The notes beneath the pieces were generated by a model that was not told the origin of the DNA, searched no databases, and was given only the letters and a program-made list of their open reading frames with translations. Made by a program: the position numbers and the translations under genes. A DNA stretch of 64,000 nt from Hyphomicrobium_A sp963728165 (GTDB taxonomy: Bacteria > Pseudomonadota > Alphaproteobacteria > Rhizobiales > Hyphomicrobiaceae): contig CAVSIY010000008.1 in assembly GCA_963728165.1 (NCBI GenBank), positions 62,001 to 126,000 of the forward strand, read 5' to 3'. Positions 1-8,693 of this stretch are shown in pieces (the stretch's first letter is position 1; each line of letters starts with the position of its first letter).

Positions 1-1487
1 GCATAACCCTCGGCGTGGATGTAGGAAATCTCCTTGAGCTTGAGCGCGCCCTCGAGCGCCAAGGGATAGTTGGTGCCGCGGCCCAAGTAGAGCACGTCGC
101 GCGCCTTGGAGAGGGGCTGCGCGATCGCCTCGTACTGCTGCTCGTTGCGCAGGATGGTCGAGATGTGGCGGGGCACCTCGATCAGGGACTTGACCAGCGC
201 CCGCTCCTCGTCGGCGCTGAGCGTGCCGCGCGCCCGCCCCAGCCCGATGGCGAGGCAGGCGAGCACCGCAAGCTGGCAGGTGAAGGCCTTGGTCGAGGCG
301 ACGCCGATCTCCGGCCCGGCAAGGGTGGGCAGCACGACGTTCGATTCGCGCGCGATAGTGGAGGTGCGCACGTTGACGATCGCGGCGATGCGCTGGCCTT
401 CCGCCTTGGCGTGCCGCAACGTCGCCAGCGTGTCGGCGGTCTCGCCCGACTGCGACACGAAGATGGAGAGGCCGTTCGCCGGCAGCGGCGGCTCGCGGTA
501 GCGCATCTCGGAGGCGACGTCGATCTCGACGGGAAGGCGCGCATAGCGCTCGATCCAGTACTTGCCGACGAGGCCCGCATAGTAGGCGGTGCCGCACGCC
601 GACAAGGTCACGCGCTCGAGCGAAGATACATCGACCCCGAGGTCGGGCAGCTGCACCGTGCCCTCGCTCATGTCGATGTAGCTCGACAGCGTGTGGCTGA
701 TGACCTCGGGCTGCTCGTGGATCTCCTTGGCCATAAAGTGGCGGTGGTTGCCCTTGTCGACGAGCAGCGAGCTCGCCACCGATTTGATGAGCGGGCGCTC
801 GACGCGGTTTCCTTTGCGGTCGAAGATCTCCACACCCGTGTGGCGCAGCACCGCCCAATCGCCCTCGTCGAGATAGGTGATGGCGTCGGTGAAGGGAGCC
901 AGCGCGATGGCGTCGGAGCCCAGGTACATCTCGCCCGAGCCGTGACCGATCGCCAAGGGGCTGCCCTGGCGGGCCGCGATCATCAGATCGTCGTGGCCGG
1001 CGAAAATGATGGCGAGCGCAAAGGCGCCCTGCAGGCGCTGCAGCGCTTTACGGACGGCCTCTTGCGGGGAAGCGCCCTTCGCCAGCTCGTCGGTGATGAC
1101 GGCAACGATGGCCTCGGTGTCGGTATCGCTTTCGAACACGTACCCCTTGGCCGTCAGCTCATCCTTCAATTCGCGGTAGTTCTCGATGATGCCGTTGTGC
1201 ACGACCGAGACTTGGCTGTTCATGTGCGGGTGAGCGTTGCGCTCCGTCGGCCGCCCATGCGTTGCCCAGCGCGTGTGACCGATGCCGGTGTGGCCGGCGA
1301 GCGGCTCCTTCAGGAGCCGGCCCTCGAGGTTGCGCAGCTTGCCCTCGGCGCGACGGCGCTCCAGGTGGCCGTTCTCGACGGTGGCGATGCCGGCCGAGTC
1401 ATAGCCGCGGTATTCGAGCCGGCGCAGCGCATCCACGAGATCGGTTGCGACGGCCTTCTGCCCGACAATTCCGACAATGCCGCACAT
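1..1487 (-). CDS. glmS: Glutamine--fructose-6-phosphate aminotransferase GlmS (3'-truncated by window edge)
   Basis: Cytoplasmic enzyme that makes glucosamine-6-phosphate from fructose-6-phosphate and glutamine, the first step towards UDP-GlcNAc for peptidoglycan and LPS. Reading from 1487 the protein begins MCGIVGIVG, which supplies the catalytic N-terminal Cys2 of a class II glutamine amidotransferase. RRLEYRGYDSAG, HTRWATHG and HNGIIENY follow in the glutaminase domain. From about residue 285 comes the first SIS sugar-isomerase domain (SACGTAYYAG, FVSQSGETADT) and the start of the second (LYLGRGTNYPLALEGALKLKE). About 495 of the usual ~608 residues are in the window and there is no stop codon, so the gene continues to the left. 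It lies 122 bp downstream of glmU on the same strand, the usual alphaproteobacterial glmU-glmS order. Confidence 0.97.
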   Translation of the reverse strand, partial: MCGIVGIVGQKAVATDLVDALRRLEYRGYDSAGIATVENGHLERRRAEGKLRNLEGRLLKEPLAGHTGIGHTRWATHGRPTERNAHPHMNSQVSVVHNGIIENYRELKDELTAKGYVFESDTDTEAIVAVITDELAKGASPQEAVRKALQRLQGAFALAIIFAGHDDLMIAARQGSPLAIGHGSGEMYLGSDAIALAPFTDAITYLDEGDWAVLRHTGVEIFDRKGNRVERPLIKSVASSLLVDKGNHRHFMAKEIHEQPEVISHTLSSYIDMSEGTVQLPDLGVDVSSLERVTLSACGTAYYAGLVGKYWIERYARLPVEIDVASEMRYREPPLPANGLSIFVSQSGETADTLATLRHAKAEGQRIAAIVNVRTSTIARESNVVLPTLAGPEIGVASTKAFTCQLAVLACLAIGLGRARGTLSADEERALVKSLIEVPRHISTILRNEQQYEAIAQPLSKARDVLYLGRGTNYPLALEGALKLKEISYIHAEGY

Positions 1488-1544
1488 GGAGATGGATCCT
1501 GAGTTTCGAAGCCGGCAATGATGCTATCGATTGCTTAATATGTC

Positions 1545-1599
1545 CCTCAAATCACACTATGTTTCAGCGGGTTTGGCGCTGCAACATGCTCGTTTGAGG
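1545..1599 (-). promoter_or_regulatory. Nested stem-loop in the glmU-glmS spacer
   Basis: The spacer contains an outer pair CCTCAAA (1545-1551) / TTTGAGG (1593-1599) enclosing ATGTT-T-CAGCG (1559-1569), the loop GGTTTGG, and CGCTG-C-AACAT (1577-1587). The inner stem has 10 pairs and one mismatch. There is no T-run on the glmU-proximal side typical of a Rho-independent terminator. In the glmU-glmS transcript it would form a structured leader for glmS. That it regulates glmS is inference. Confidence 0.45.
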
Positions 1600-1609
1600 T
1601 AGCCCCGCG

Positions 1610-2966
1610 TCACTTTTTCTCGGCCTTGCGCCGGCTCATCATGGTGCGGAACTTCGCCGCCCAGCCCGGGCGTTCCGCCTGCTCGGAACGCGACAGCGCC
1701 AGCGCGTCGGCCGCCACGTTCTTGGTGATGACGCTGCCCGAACCGATGTAGGCGCCCGCGCCGATCTTCACCGGCGCGACCAGCGACGAGTTCGAGCCGA
1801 CGAAGACCTTGTCGCCGATCTCGGTGCGATGCTTGAAGAAGCCGTCGTAGTTGCAGAAGATCGTGCCCGCACCGATGTTGGCGCCCTCCCCTACGTCGCC
1901 GTCGCCGAGGTAGGCGAGATGGTTGGCCTTGGCGCCAGCGCGCAGCCGCACGTTCTTGAGCTCGACGAAGTTGCCGACGTGCGCACGAGGCCCAACGTCG
2001 GCGCCGGGCCGCAGCCGCGCGAACGGACCGACGCGGGCGCCGGGCCCGACGCGTGAGCGCTCGATATAGGTGTTGGCCTTGATCTCGGCGCCGTCCTCGA
2101 TGACGACGCCGGGGCCCAGAAAGACGTTCGGCTCGATGACGACGTCGCGGCCAATCTCGGTGTCCCAGGAGAACCAGACGGTCTCGGGCCCGATCAGCGT
2201 GGCGCCCGAGCACATGGCCTTGACGCGCGCGCGGCCTTGGAAGATCGCCTCGGCGACGCTGAGCTGCTCGCGCGAGTTGACGCCCATGACCTCGTCCTCG
2301 GCGCAGACCACAGCGGCGGCGCGCATGCCCTCGCGTCCCGCGACCTCGACCACATCGGTCAGATAGAACTCGCCCTTGGCGTTGGCATTGCCGATGCGGC
2401 CGAGAACACCCTCAAGGTCGTCGAGGCGGAAAGCCATGACGCCGGAGCTGCACAGCGTGAGCCGGCGCTCCTCTGGGCTTGCGTCCTTCTCCTCGCGGAT
2501 GGCCTTGAGCCAGGGCCCATCGGACAGCAGGCGCCCATAGCCGCTCGGATTGCGGGCCTCGAAACCGAGGATGGCGACGCCGGCGCCATCATCGAGCCGG
2601 GCGAGCACGCGCTCGAGCGTCGGCGCGGTGAGGAGCGGCGTATCGCCGTAGAGAACGAGCACGTCGCCCTGGTGCTTGGCCAGCGCCGTGCGCGCGGCGA
2701 GCAGCGCATCGGCCGTTCCCATGCGCTTAGGTTGCACGCACACGCGTGCCGACGGCATCTGCTCCAGGGCTTCCTGGCCGACCGCCTCCATGTCGGGACC
2801 GATCACCACGGCGACCGATTGCGCCGCGAGCTCGCTGCGCGACGCCGAGCACGTGGCCGAGCATGGAGCGGCCACCGATCTTGTGCAGCACCTTCGGCAG
2901 CGCCGACTGCATGCGCGTGCCCTCTCCGGCGGCGAGAATGACGATGAGCAAGGGGCGGCGGGTCAT
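1610..2966 (-). CDS. glmU: Bifunctional UDP-GlcNAc pyrophosphorylase / glucosamine-1-phosphate acetyltransferase GlmU (apparent +1 frameshift)
   Basis: Makes UDP-N-acetylglucosamine from glucosamine-1-phosphate: the C-terminal domain acetylates and the N-terminal domain uridylylates. Translation from ATG 2966 gives MTRRPLLIVILAAGEGTRMQ, the nucleotide-binding loop of the pyrophosphorylase, then LPKVLHKIGGRSMLGHVLGVA. The frame then breaks at about 2837, where one extra base lies between codons for VA and SELAAQSVAVVIG. Removing it restores E. coli-like spacing exactly. Downstream are QPKRMGTADALL, LYGDTPLL, GEFYLTDVV and then the left-handed beta-helix hexapeptide repeats (VIEPNVFLGPGVVIEDGAEI, LAYLGDGDVGEGANIGAGT). 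The repaired length is about 451 aa, normal for the family. Because the gene is essential, the frameshift is probably a sequence error. It precedes glmS on the same strand. Confidence 0.93.
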
Positions 2967-3261
2967 CGGGCCTCTAAAGCTGACAGGGTCGCCTCGATCG
3001 AGGGGTTGGTTGCGCAAGCTTCATAGCGTCCGCCTCGGCTTCCGAACAGAGCGCCGCTGGTTGCATGTCGCCCGCGTGCCGGACCTGCTGGAGCGGTTGT
3101 GGCCCATTGAGCACACGAGGACCTGGATTGGCCGCGAATCTCTCGCAGCGACGCACACGGACTCGCCGTCCACATGCTTCGACAGCATGCGCGTTGGTTC
3201 AACCGCGCGAATCGGGCTTCATCCACCCCGAATTCATACACCCAACCGCGGAAGTGAAGAC

Positions 3262-4152
3262 ATGTCCGTTCTCCCGAACCCCGGTACGCCACGGCGCCGA
3301 ATTCTAACTCCCTACGTGATCCTCTGGATGGCGATTGCCAGTTTCGCGTTGGCCTATCTCGCCCTCCTGGGGCTGCGACCGCACATGTTTGCGAGCGCAG
3401 CGCGCACCGCCCCCGACATCGAGCAGAAACTCGCTCAGACCAAACGCGAGGTCGAGCGCAGCCTCGCCGACCTCGACCCGCTGCGTCGCACCGTGGGCGA
3501 GGTGAAAATGGACGTCGCCAACCTGAAGGTCGCCGCGCAGGAGGCATCCGCGCGCGATCAGACGCTAATGGAAAAGGTGGCCGCGCTCGAGACCGCCCCG
3601 CCCAAGACAGCGGAGCCGGCGCACGCCGCAAGCCCGGCCCCCAGACATCGGGCCGCCATGCCCCCACCGCCGACGCCCAAACCAAACAAGGCGGCCGGGG
3701 CGAAGCCCTTCATGCCACCCGTGGGGCCGAGCGCCGAGGAGACGCGCACGCACGCAGCGCAGAAGAGTGCCAAGCTGATCAACGGCGCACAGACGCAAAA
3801 GGGCGGCGGCATCGAGACCGGCAGCATCCAGCGTCCGGCCCGCCCGACCACCGTGCCGCCGGCGGTCAAGTCTAAGACGGCCGCGAAGTCGCTGCCCGTG
3901 GGCGTGATCCTGGCAACGGGACCCTCCCTCGACACGCTGCGGCTCAACTGGAGCATCCTCACCGACCGCCACCCCGACGCGATACGCAATCTGCATCCGC
4001 GTTATGTCGTCACCGGCAAGGCCCCAAAGCGCACCTACGGGCTCATCGCCGGGCCCGTGGCCTCCACCGCCGACGCCGAGAGCCTGTGCAAGGTCATGGA
4101 GTCGCGCGGGCTGCCCTGCACGGTCGGCATCTATCGCGGCAAGGCCCTATGA
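3262..4152 (+). CDS. Membrane-anchored coiled-coil protein with SPOR-like C-terminus
   Basis: A 296-aa protein, starting at ATG 3262 with a GGAAG ribosome site about 9 bp upstream. An open frame extends far upstream, but it runs over glmU antisense and is not believable. Residues about 16-40 form one transmembrane segment (VILWMAIASFALAYLALLGL). Next comes a charged coiled coil of about 50 residues (KLAQTKREVERSLADLDPLR), then a Pro/Ala/Lys-rich linker. The last ~80 residues (VGVILATGPSLDTLRLNWSI, then RYGLIAGP-type strands) resemble a SPOR-like fold that may bind peptidoglycan. Position next to glmU fits an envelope role, but the specific function is not known. It is divergent from glmU, separated by 295 bp in which I saw no other gene. 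Confidence 0.75.
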   Translation: MSVLPNPGTPRRRILTPYVILWMAIASFALAYLALLGLRPHMFASAARTAPDIEQKLAQTKREVERSLADLDPLRRTVGEVKMDVANLKVAAQEASARDQTLMEKVAALETAPPKTAEPAHAASPAPRHRAAMPPPPTPKPNKAAGAKPFMPPVGPSAEETRTHAAQKSAKLINGAQTQKGGGIETGSIQRPARPTTVPPAVKSKTAAKSLPVGVILATGPSLDTLRLNWSILTDRHPDAIRNLHPRYVVTGKAPKRTYGLIAGPVASTADAESLCKVMESRGLPCTVGIYRGKAL

Positions 4153-4170
4153 TCCGCGTCTGAGCCTCAG

Positions 4171-5004
4171 CTAGGGATTGGCCGCGCCGAAAGCGTCGCA
4201 GGCGCGCCAATCCCCTCCCTCAGTCCCCCGCATGAACCAGCGCGTGCGCTCAGCGGAGGTGCCGTGCACGGCGAGCACTCTTAAGCGCTCGTCGGGATCG
4301 CGACCCAGAATGCTGTCATCCCCGATGCGCGCCAGCACCTTGAGCAGGTCCGAGCGAAAGCGGGCGGAGTTGGCCCAGGCCGGGCTCGCCTTGATCCACA
4401 CGCCGGCATAGCAGTCGGCCTCCAGCTCGAAACGCCGCAGCAGGTCGAGGCGGTTTGCCGGCGCACGCGCGATGACGTGGTTCAAGAGATAGAAGCGGCC
4501 GAAGATATTCTGGATGTGGTGGCCCATCTCGTGGCCGATGAGGAACGTGATCCCGGCCTCGCCTTGCGGCCCGAATCTCGCCATCAGACGGCTGGCCTCA
4601 CGCGTGCCGACGAACACCGTCTGGTTGCCGCTGCAGTAGGCGGGGCCCTCACCCGCATAGAGGCCGTAGCAGTTGGCCGGCCCGAGGCGGGCAACAAAGC
4701 TGACGTTGATCGTCTCGATCTCGGCTGCGCGCGAGCCGATAAGGTGTTTCCAGGTGGCGATCGAATCGCCCAAGGCCCTTGCCACGATGGCGCGCAGATG
4801 CTGACCACGGGGGAGACCGCCGCTTTCCTCCGCCGGAGAGGCCGGTCCCCGCATGCCGACGGCGTCCGCCATTGGAAGAGCTTCGTGCCTCGGGCTCTCT
4901 TGAGCGCGCGCGGTTGCACAATGATGGAAGGCCGGGGCAATGGCTGCTGCCGCTCCGACCACCGTGGCCAACGCCGTCTTGCGCATGCGAGTGCTTTGCC
5001 TCAT
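4171..5004 (-). CDS. Secreted neutral zinc metallopeptidase, YpfJ-like
   Basis: 277 aa. The start at 5004 is supported by AGGAGG eight bases upstream. An N-terminal signal peptide (RKTALATVVGAAAAIAPAF...ARAQE) sends it to the periplasm. The zinc site HEMGHHIQ (HExxH type) lies around residue 157. It is followed about 40 residues later by FELEADCYAGVW, whose Glu is the expected third ligand in the YpfJ/zincin family. The C-terminus HGTSAERTRWFMRGTEGGDW matches the HGTSxQRxxWFxxG tail of the family. It is a shorter, soluble relative of the gene immediately downstream at 5077-6045 and shares its strand. The substrate is unknown. Its 3' end converges with the SPOR-like gene, 18 bp away. Confidence 0.85.
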   Translation of the reverse strand: MRQSTRMRKTALATVVGAAAAIAPAFHHCATARAQESPRHEALPMADAVGMRGPASPAEESGGLPRGQHLRAIVARALGDSIATWKHLIGSRAAEIETINVSFVARLGPANCYGLYAGEGPAYCSGNQTVFVGTREASRLMARFGPQGEAGITFLIGHEMGHHIQNIFGRFYLLNHVIARAPANRLDLLRRFELEADCYAGVWIKASPAWANSARFRSDLLKVLARIGDDSILGRDPDERLRVLAVHGTSAERTRWFMRGTEGGDWRACDAFGAANP

Positions 5005-5076
5005 GGCACAAGCCTCCTGCCGGCAAATTGCCTCAGAGCCCCGCTCGTTCCGTTATCGCCCTTCGTTTCCTTGCGC

Positions 5077-6045
5077 TCAAAGATTGCTCGCATTGAACGT
5101 ATCGCAGGTGGCGATGTCGCCGCTCTGAAGCCCGGTGCTGAACCAGTGCACGCGCTGTTTCGAGGTGCCGTGCGTGAAGGCGTCGGGCACGATGCGTCCT
5201 TGCGTGCGGCGCTGCATCATGTCGTCGCCGATCTGGCTCGCCGCGTTCAAGGCTTCCTCCACGTCGCCCGGCTCCAGCCGCTTGTGCAGCTGATCATTCC
5301 GGTTGGCCCACACGCCGGCAAGACAGTCGGCCTGCAGCTCCACGCGGACCTGCAAGGCGTTAGTGTCGCTCTCATCGAGGCTCTGCTTCAACTCGTCAAC
5401 CTTATCCATGATGCCCAAGAGCTTCTGCACGTGATGACCGACCTCGTGCGCGATCACGTAGGCCTGCGCGAAGTCGCCCGGCGCATTGAAGCGCCGCTTC
5501 AGCTGATCGTAGAACGACAGGTCGATATAGATCTTGCGGTCGAGCGGACAATAAAATGGCCCCATGGCGGCGACGCCGGTGCCGCACCCGGTCCGCGTCG
5601 CGTCCGCGTACAGCACTAGAGACGGGTCGCTGTAGTGGCGCCCGAAGCCGGCGAAGAGGCCGCTCCACACGTCCTCGGTGTCGGCGAGCACCTGCGATAC
5701 GAACCGCTTCTTGTCGTCCTCGCTCTGCACGGCGCGTCCGCCGGGAAGACCGGGGATCTCCGAGGAGCCGCCGCGACTGGCCTGCCGTTCAGGGCCCGGC
5801 TCGGTGCTCGGCATCTGCGGCACCTGCGGAAAGCTGCCCTCGTTCAAGAGCTCGAGCGGGTTGATCCCAACCGCCCACAGGATGAGGCCGATCACGATCA
5901 GCATGCCAATACTCTTGGCGTTCAGCGGGATCTGAACGACGCGGCCGTCGCCGCCGCTGCTGCCGGGAAAGCGGAAGATGGGGCCGCGCTCGGAGCGGCG
6001 ATCCTCGACGTTGGGGCTCTCGCGATCTTCCTCACCGTAGCGCAT
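5077..6045 (-). CDS. ypfJ: Membrane-anchored neutral zinc metallopeptidase, YpfJ family
   Basis: 322 aa, beginning MRYGEEDRESPNVEDRRSER, a charged cytoplasmic N-terminus typical of YpfJ. One transmembrane helix lies at about residues 45-63 (SIGMLIVIGLILWAVG). The extracytoplasmic part contains the zinc motif HEVGHHVQ at about residue 198, then VRVELQADCLAGVWANR with the third-ligand Glu, and ends HGTSKQRVHWFSTGLQSGD. Length and motif spacing match full-length YpfJ proteins. It is followed by the shorter paralogue at 4171-5004 on the same strand, 72 bp away, so the two may be cotranscribed after a local duplication. The substrates are not known. Confidence 0.9.
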   Translation of the reverse strand: MRYGEEDRESPNVEDRRSERGPIFRFPGSSGGDGRVVQIPLNAKSIGMLIVIGLILWAVGINPLELLNEGSFPQVPQMPSTEPGPERQASRGGSSEIPGLPGGRAVQSEDDKKRFVSQVLADTEDVWSGLFAGFGRHYSDPSLVLYADATRTGCGTGVAAMGPFYCPLDRKIYIDLSFYDQLKRRFNAPGDFAQAYVIAHEVGHHVQKLLGIMDKVDELKQSLDESDTNALQVRVELQADCLAGVWANRNDQLHKRLEPGDVEEALNAASQIGDDMMQRRTQGRIVPDAFTHGTSKQRVHWFSTGLQSGDIATCDTFNASNL

Positions 6046-6144
6046 GCCGTGAACTCCGCGGGCGACGACCGAGCGTCAGTCATAGTGCACGGGGATTCGA
6101 AGCGGTGACAAGGCCGACGTCAGGCGAATGCCGGTGAGCGCCGC

Positions 6145-7557
6145 TCAGGGCGCGGCCTTGACCGGGGGCGGCGCGGGAAGTGCCGGCTGCTCTGCGGGTT
6201 CGGGCGCGACCGGTTTGGCCTTGGCGCGCGTCTTCACCAGGGCGCGCACGGCACGGGAGGCCGCGATCGTGCCGTCGTTGGCATAGGCCTCGTGGTTCTT
6301 CTCGATTTCTTTCAAGTCGTAGCGAAAGTTCACCATGAGGCCGAAGGCGTCGCGCAGGCCTTTGGGCGAGGGGTCCGCCATCCAGTTAATGCGCTCCAGC
6401 CGGGCGCCGTTGCCCAGGTGGAAGCGGGCGACGGGATCGATCACGCGCCCGTCCTCACCCTTGGCCACGAGAAAGTAATGGGCCGCGAGCGCGAGCAGCG
6501 AGGCCTTGAGCTCGTTCTCTTGAGCCTCGGCGGCGCGCGCGATGCCACCCGCGCGCTGCAGGGTGCTGAGCACCGCACGGGCCTCAGCTTCGATATCGTC
6601 GCCTGACCCCTCGGCGGCGGTCGCGGCGAGCCAGCCGGCAAAACGCGGCATCGGCGACAGCGTCACGAAGGTTTTGAGCGTCGGCTGCTCGCGCGCCAGC
6701 TCCTCCACCACCTGCTTCAAGAGGAAGTTGCCGAAGGACACGCCCTTGAGGCCCTCCTGGCAGTTGGAGATGGAATAGAAGACCGCGGTGGTGGAGGTGC
6801 CGGCCGCGATCGGGGTCTCGGGCTCGTGCAGCACCTCGCCGATGGCTTCCGGCATGTCGCGCATCAGCGCGACCTCCACGAAGACGAGCGGCTCGTCGAT
6901 GAGCGCGGGATGGAAGAAGGCAAAGCAGCGCCGATCCTTGGGATCGAGGCGGCGGCGCAGGTCGTCCCAACCCTTGATCTCGTGCACCGCCTCGTAGCGG
7001 ATGATCTTCTCCAAGATCGCCGCGGGCGTGTGCCAGTCGATGCGGCGCAGGACCAGGAAGCCGCGGTTGAACCAGGCGTAAAGCAGGCGGCGCAGGTCGG
7101 CATCGACGGCGGCGAGCGCGGGGTCGTCGAGAGGGGCGCCCAACAGGTCGCGGCGCATGGCAACGATCTCCGCCGTCGCGCCCGGCGCCAGGTTGAGGCG
7201 GCGGAAGAACTCGAGCCGTGGGCTGTCGAGCGATTTCTGCAGCCGCGCCAGCGTTACGTCGGAAGGCTCGTCGAGATAGGCGCGTGCTGCGACGGCGACG
7301 CGGTCGGCGTCGGGACGCAGCTCGGTGGCAAGAAAGCGGAAGAACTTCTGGTGGTCGTCGTCGCCAAGCTGCGCGTACTGGTCGAGCAGCTCGCGCGCGA
7401 TGGCCACGCCCGAGGCCTCGCCGCGGCCCGAGATCAGCGCGCGCGCCAGGGCCTCGATATCCTCCTCGGCGCCGGTGCCGAACAGCGAACGCGGCAGCAG
7501 CGCTCGGCCCTGCTCGGCAACCGAGCTCAGAAGCTCCTGCAGAAAGGCAACGTTCAA
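6145..7557 (-). CDS. Malonyl-CoA decarboxylase
   Basis: Converts malonyl-CoA to acetyl-CoA and CO2, used to catabolise malonate or to remove malonyl-CoA. Family features include the N-terminal helical domain, HEIKGWDDLRRRLDPKDRR, AFFHPALIDEPLVFVEVALM, the strongly conserved FYSISNCQEGLKGVSFGNFL and VARFHLGNGARLERINWMAD. The last two carry the Ser and His regions that form the active site in the family. About 470 aa. I chose TTG 7557 (product begins MNVAFLQELLSSV) because GGAAGGA lies 9 bp upstream. ATG 7614 is in frame but has no ribosome site. The C-terminus is Ala/Pro rich. No malonyl-CoA synthetase or malonate transporter lies nearby. Confidence 0.9.
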   Translation of the reverse strand: MNVAFLQELLSSVAEQGRALLPRSLFGTGAEEDIEALARALISGRGEASGVAIARELLDQYAQLGDDDHQKFFRFLATELRPDADRVAVAARAYLDEPSDVTLARLQKSLDSPRLEFFRRLNLAPGATAEIVAMRRDLLGAPLDDPALAAVDADLRRLLYAWFNRGFLVLRRIDWHTPAAILEKIIRYEAVHEIKGWDDLRRRLDPKDRRCFAFFHPALIDEPLVFVEVALMRDMPEAIGEVLHEPETPIAAGTSTTAVFYSISNCQEGLKGVSFGNFLLKQVVEELAREQPTLKTFVTLSPMPRFAGWLAATAAEGSGDDIEAEARAVLSTLQRAGGIARAAEAQENELKASLLALAAHYFLVAKGEDGRVIDPVARFHLGNGARLERINWMADPSPKGLRDAFGLMVNFRYDLKEIEKNHEAYANDGTIAASRAVRALVKTRAKAKPVAPEPAEQPALPAPPPVKAAP

Positions 7558-7648
7558 GTGTCGGATCCTTCCCTCGTCCTGGGCCAGCGCGCCGCCCCGC
7601 GGCGGAACCCGCATGAATTAAGGGAGGTAGTGCGGGCCGGCGCCGGTC

Positions 7649-7951
7649 TCAAGCGGTGGCGGAGAGGGCGACGGCCTCGTAGGTCAAGACACGCCGCGAC
7701 CGCGTCCACGGATCGACGAGGGTGCGGAACTCGGCATAGTGCGGCAGCTCGCGGTGGGCGAGGTAGGCCGCCTCGTCGTCATAGATCTGATACAGAAGGA
7801 ACGACGTCCCCTCGACCGGGTCGAGGCACACGTCGTAGCGGCGGCAGCCCGGCTCCCGCTCGAGGCACGTCTGCGCATAGTCGATGAGCGCCGTGCGCAT
7901 ATCGTCCTGGCGCCCGCGCTCCGCCTCCATGAAGACGACGACCACGTGCAT
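7649..7951 (-). CDS. Antibiotic biosynthesis monooxygenase (ABM) domain protein
   Basis: 100 aa, a single ferredoxin-like ABM domain. MHVVVVFMEAERGRQDDMRT supplies the first strand and helix, CLEREPGCRRYDVCLDP the second strand, and FLLYQIYDDEAAYLAHRELPHY the typical Y-x-D-x-A-xxxH helix. It ends with FRTLVDPWTRSRRVLTYEAV. Relatives are small dimeric enzymes such as quinol or haem monooxygenases and LsrG-type proteins; the substrate here cannot be read from sequence. It lies upstream of malonyl-CoA decarboxylase on the same strand with a gap of about 90 bp. Confidence 0.8.
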   Translation of the reverse strand: MHVVVVFMEAERGRQDDMRTALIDYAQTCLEREPGCRRYDVCLDPVEGTSFLLYQIYDDEAAYLAHRELPHYAEFRTLVDPWTRSRRVLTYEAVALSATA

Positions 7952-8053
7952 GCTTTACTCTCTCAAAACTCTCTCAAAGTGGGGCCCCTCTCGCTTCGGC
8001 CGCCCGGGCAGGCGCCGAAGTGCGGCCGCCCATCTATTCCGAGCGGACATTCG

Positions 8054-8096
8054 TTAACCATTCCTAAACTCCTTGCGTTGAGATTGCATTAACCAT
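8054..8096 (+). promoter_or_regulatory. CtrA-like motifs upstream of the gene at 8145
   Basis: TTAACCATTCCTAAA at 8054-8068 resembles a full CtrA site (TTAA-N7-TTAA, last half imperfect). A second TTAACCAT half site starts at 8089, about 56 bp before the next start codon. CtrA is the cell-cycle master regulator of most Alphaproteobacteria. The match is by eye and its function is inference. Confidence 0.3.
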
Positions 8097-8144
8097 TGCC
8101 GATACGCCCCATGCGGCAGAGCCCGGGGGGCCAATCGTTGGATC

Positions 8145-8642
8145 ATGCCCATGGATGCCTTCACCGACACCGCCTACACGACCTCGAGCCTTTCTGAGGC
8201 CAAGAACGACACCGGCCGCACCGCCTTCTGCGGCCCCTACGTCCTCTCCGCCATCACCGGATACTCCATCAGCAAGGTCGAGGACGTGATCCGGTCGGTG
8301 CGCAACAGCGTGCGCCGAACGCCCGTCAAAGGCACCGGCTCAGACGAGGTTGCAGAGGCACTCGCCCAGTTCGGCTACGAGATGGCGCTGAAGGAAAGCT
8401 TCATGAGCCGGCCGCGCAAGGAGCGTCCCACGCTGATGGCGTGGATGCAGAAGCCCCGCAACGTGTGGGCCCACTACATCCTCGCCGTGCACAAGGGCCG
8501 GCAAGGTCACTGGATCCTCATCAAGGGCGTGAAGATGTGCGACACCTTCACCGAGGGACGCTGGACCTTCGTCGTCGACGGGCCGCACCGCGGCGCCCGC
8601 ATCATGGAGATCTTCGAGGTGCGCAAATCGCTGGGCGTCTGA
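8145..8642 (+). CDS. Hypothetical protein with a cysteine-peptidase-like signature
   Basis: 165 aa with no signal peptide or transmembrane segment. I do not recognise a characterised family. Around residues 26-40 the sequence FCGPYVLSAITGYS resembles the CGPxxL active-site segment of papain/C39-like folds. The C-terminal half, HYILAVHKGRQGHWILIKG and then WTFVVDGPHRGARIMEI, has the Hyi...GHW pattern and a late Asp that such enzymes use as His and Asn/Asp partners. This may be a degenerate or phage-like papain fold, but the catalytic assignment is inference. It stands alone, upstream of a secreted LprI-like gene, and follows two CtrA-like motifs. Confidence 0.6.
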   Translation: MPMDAFTDTAYTTSSLSEAKNDTGRTAFCGPYVLSAITGYSISKVEDVIRSVRNSVRRTPVKGTGSDEVAEALAQFGYEMALKESFMSRPRKERPTLMAWMQKPRNVWAHYILAVHKGRQGHWILIKGVKMCDTFTEGRWTFVVDGPHRGARIMEIFEVRKSLGV

Positions 8643-8693
8643 CGCGGCGACCCTTAAGACCTCGTTCAACAGCGCGCCCATACGATCCCGGCC

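Noticed and set aside
15..1502. Long plus-strand frame of 495 codons
   Set aside because: It is the antisense shadow of glmS; the product is Arg/Ala/Gly rich without motifs, while the minus strand gives an unambiguous GlmS.
1488..1609. glmS ribozyme
   Set aside because: The spacer is too short and lacks the ribozyme core; that element is typical of Firmicutes.
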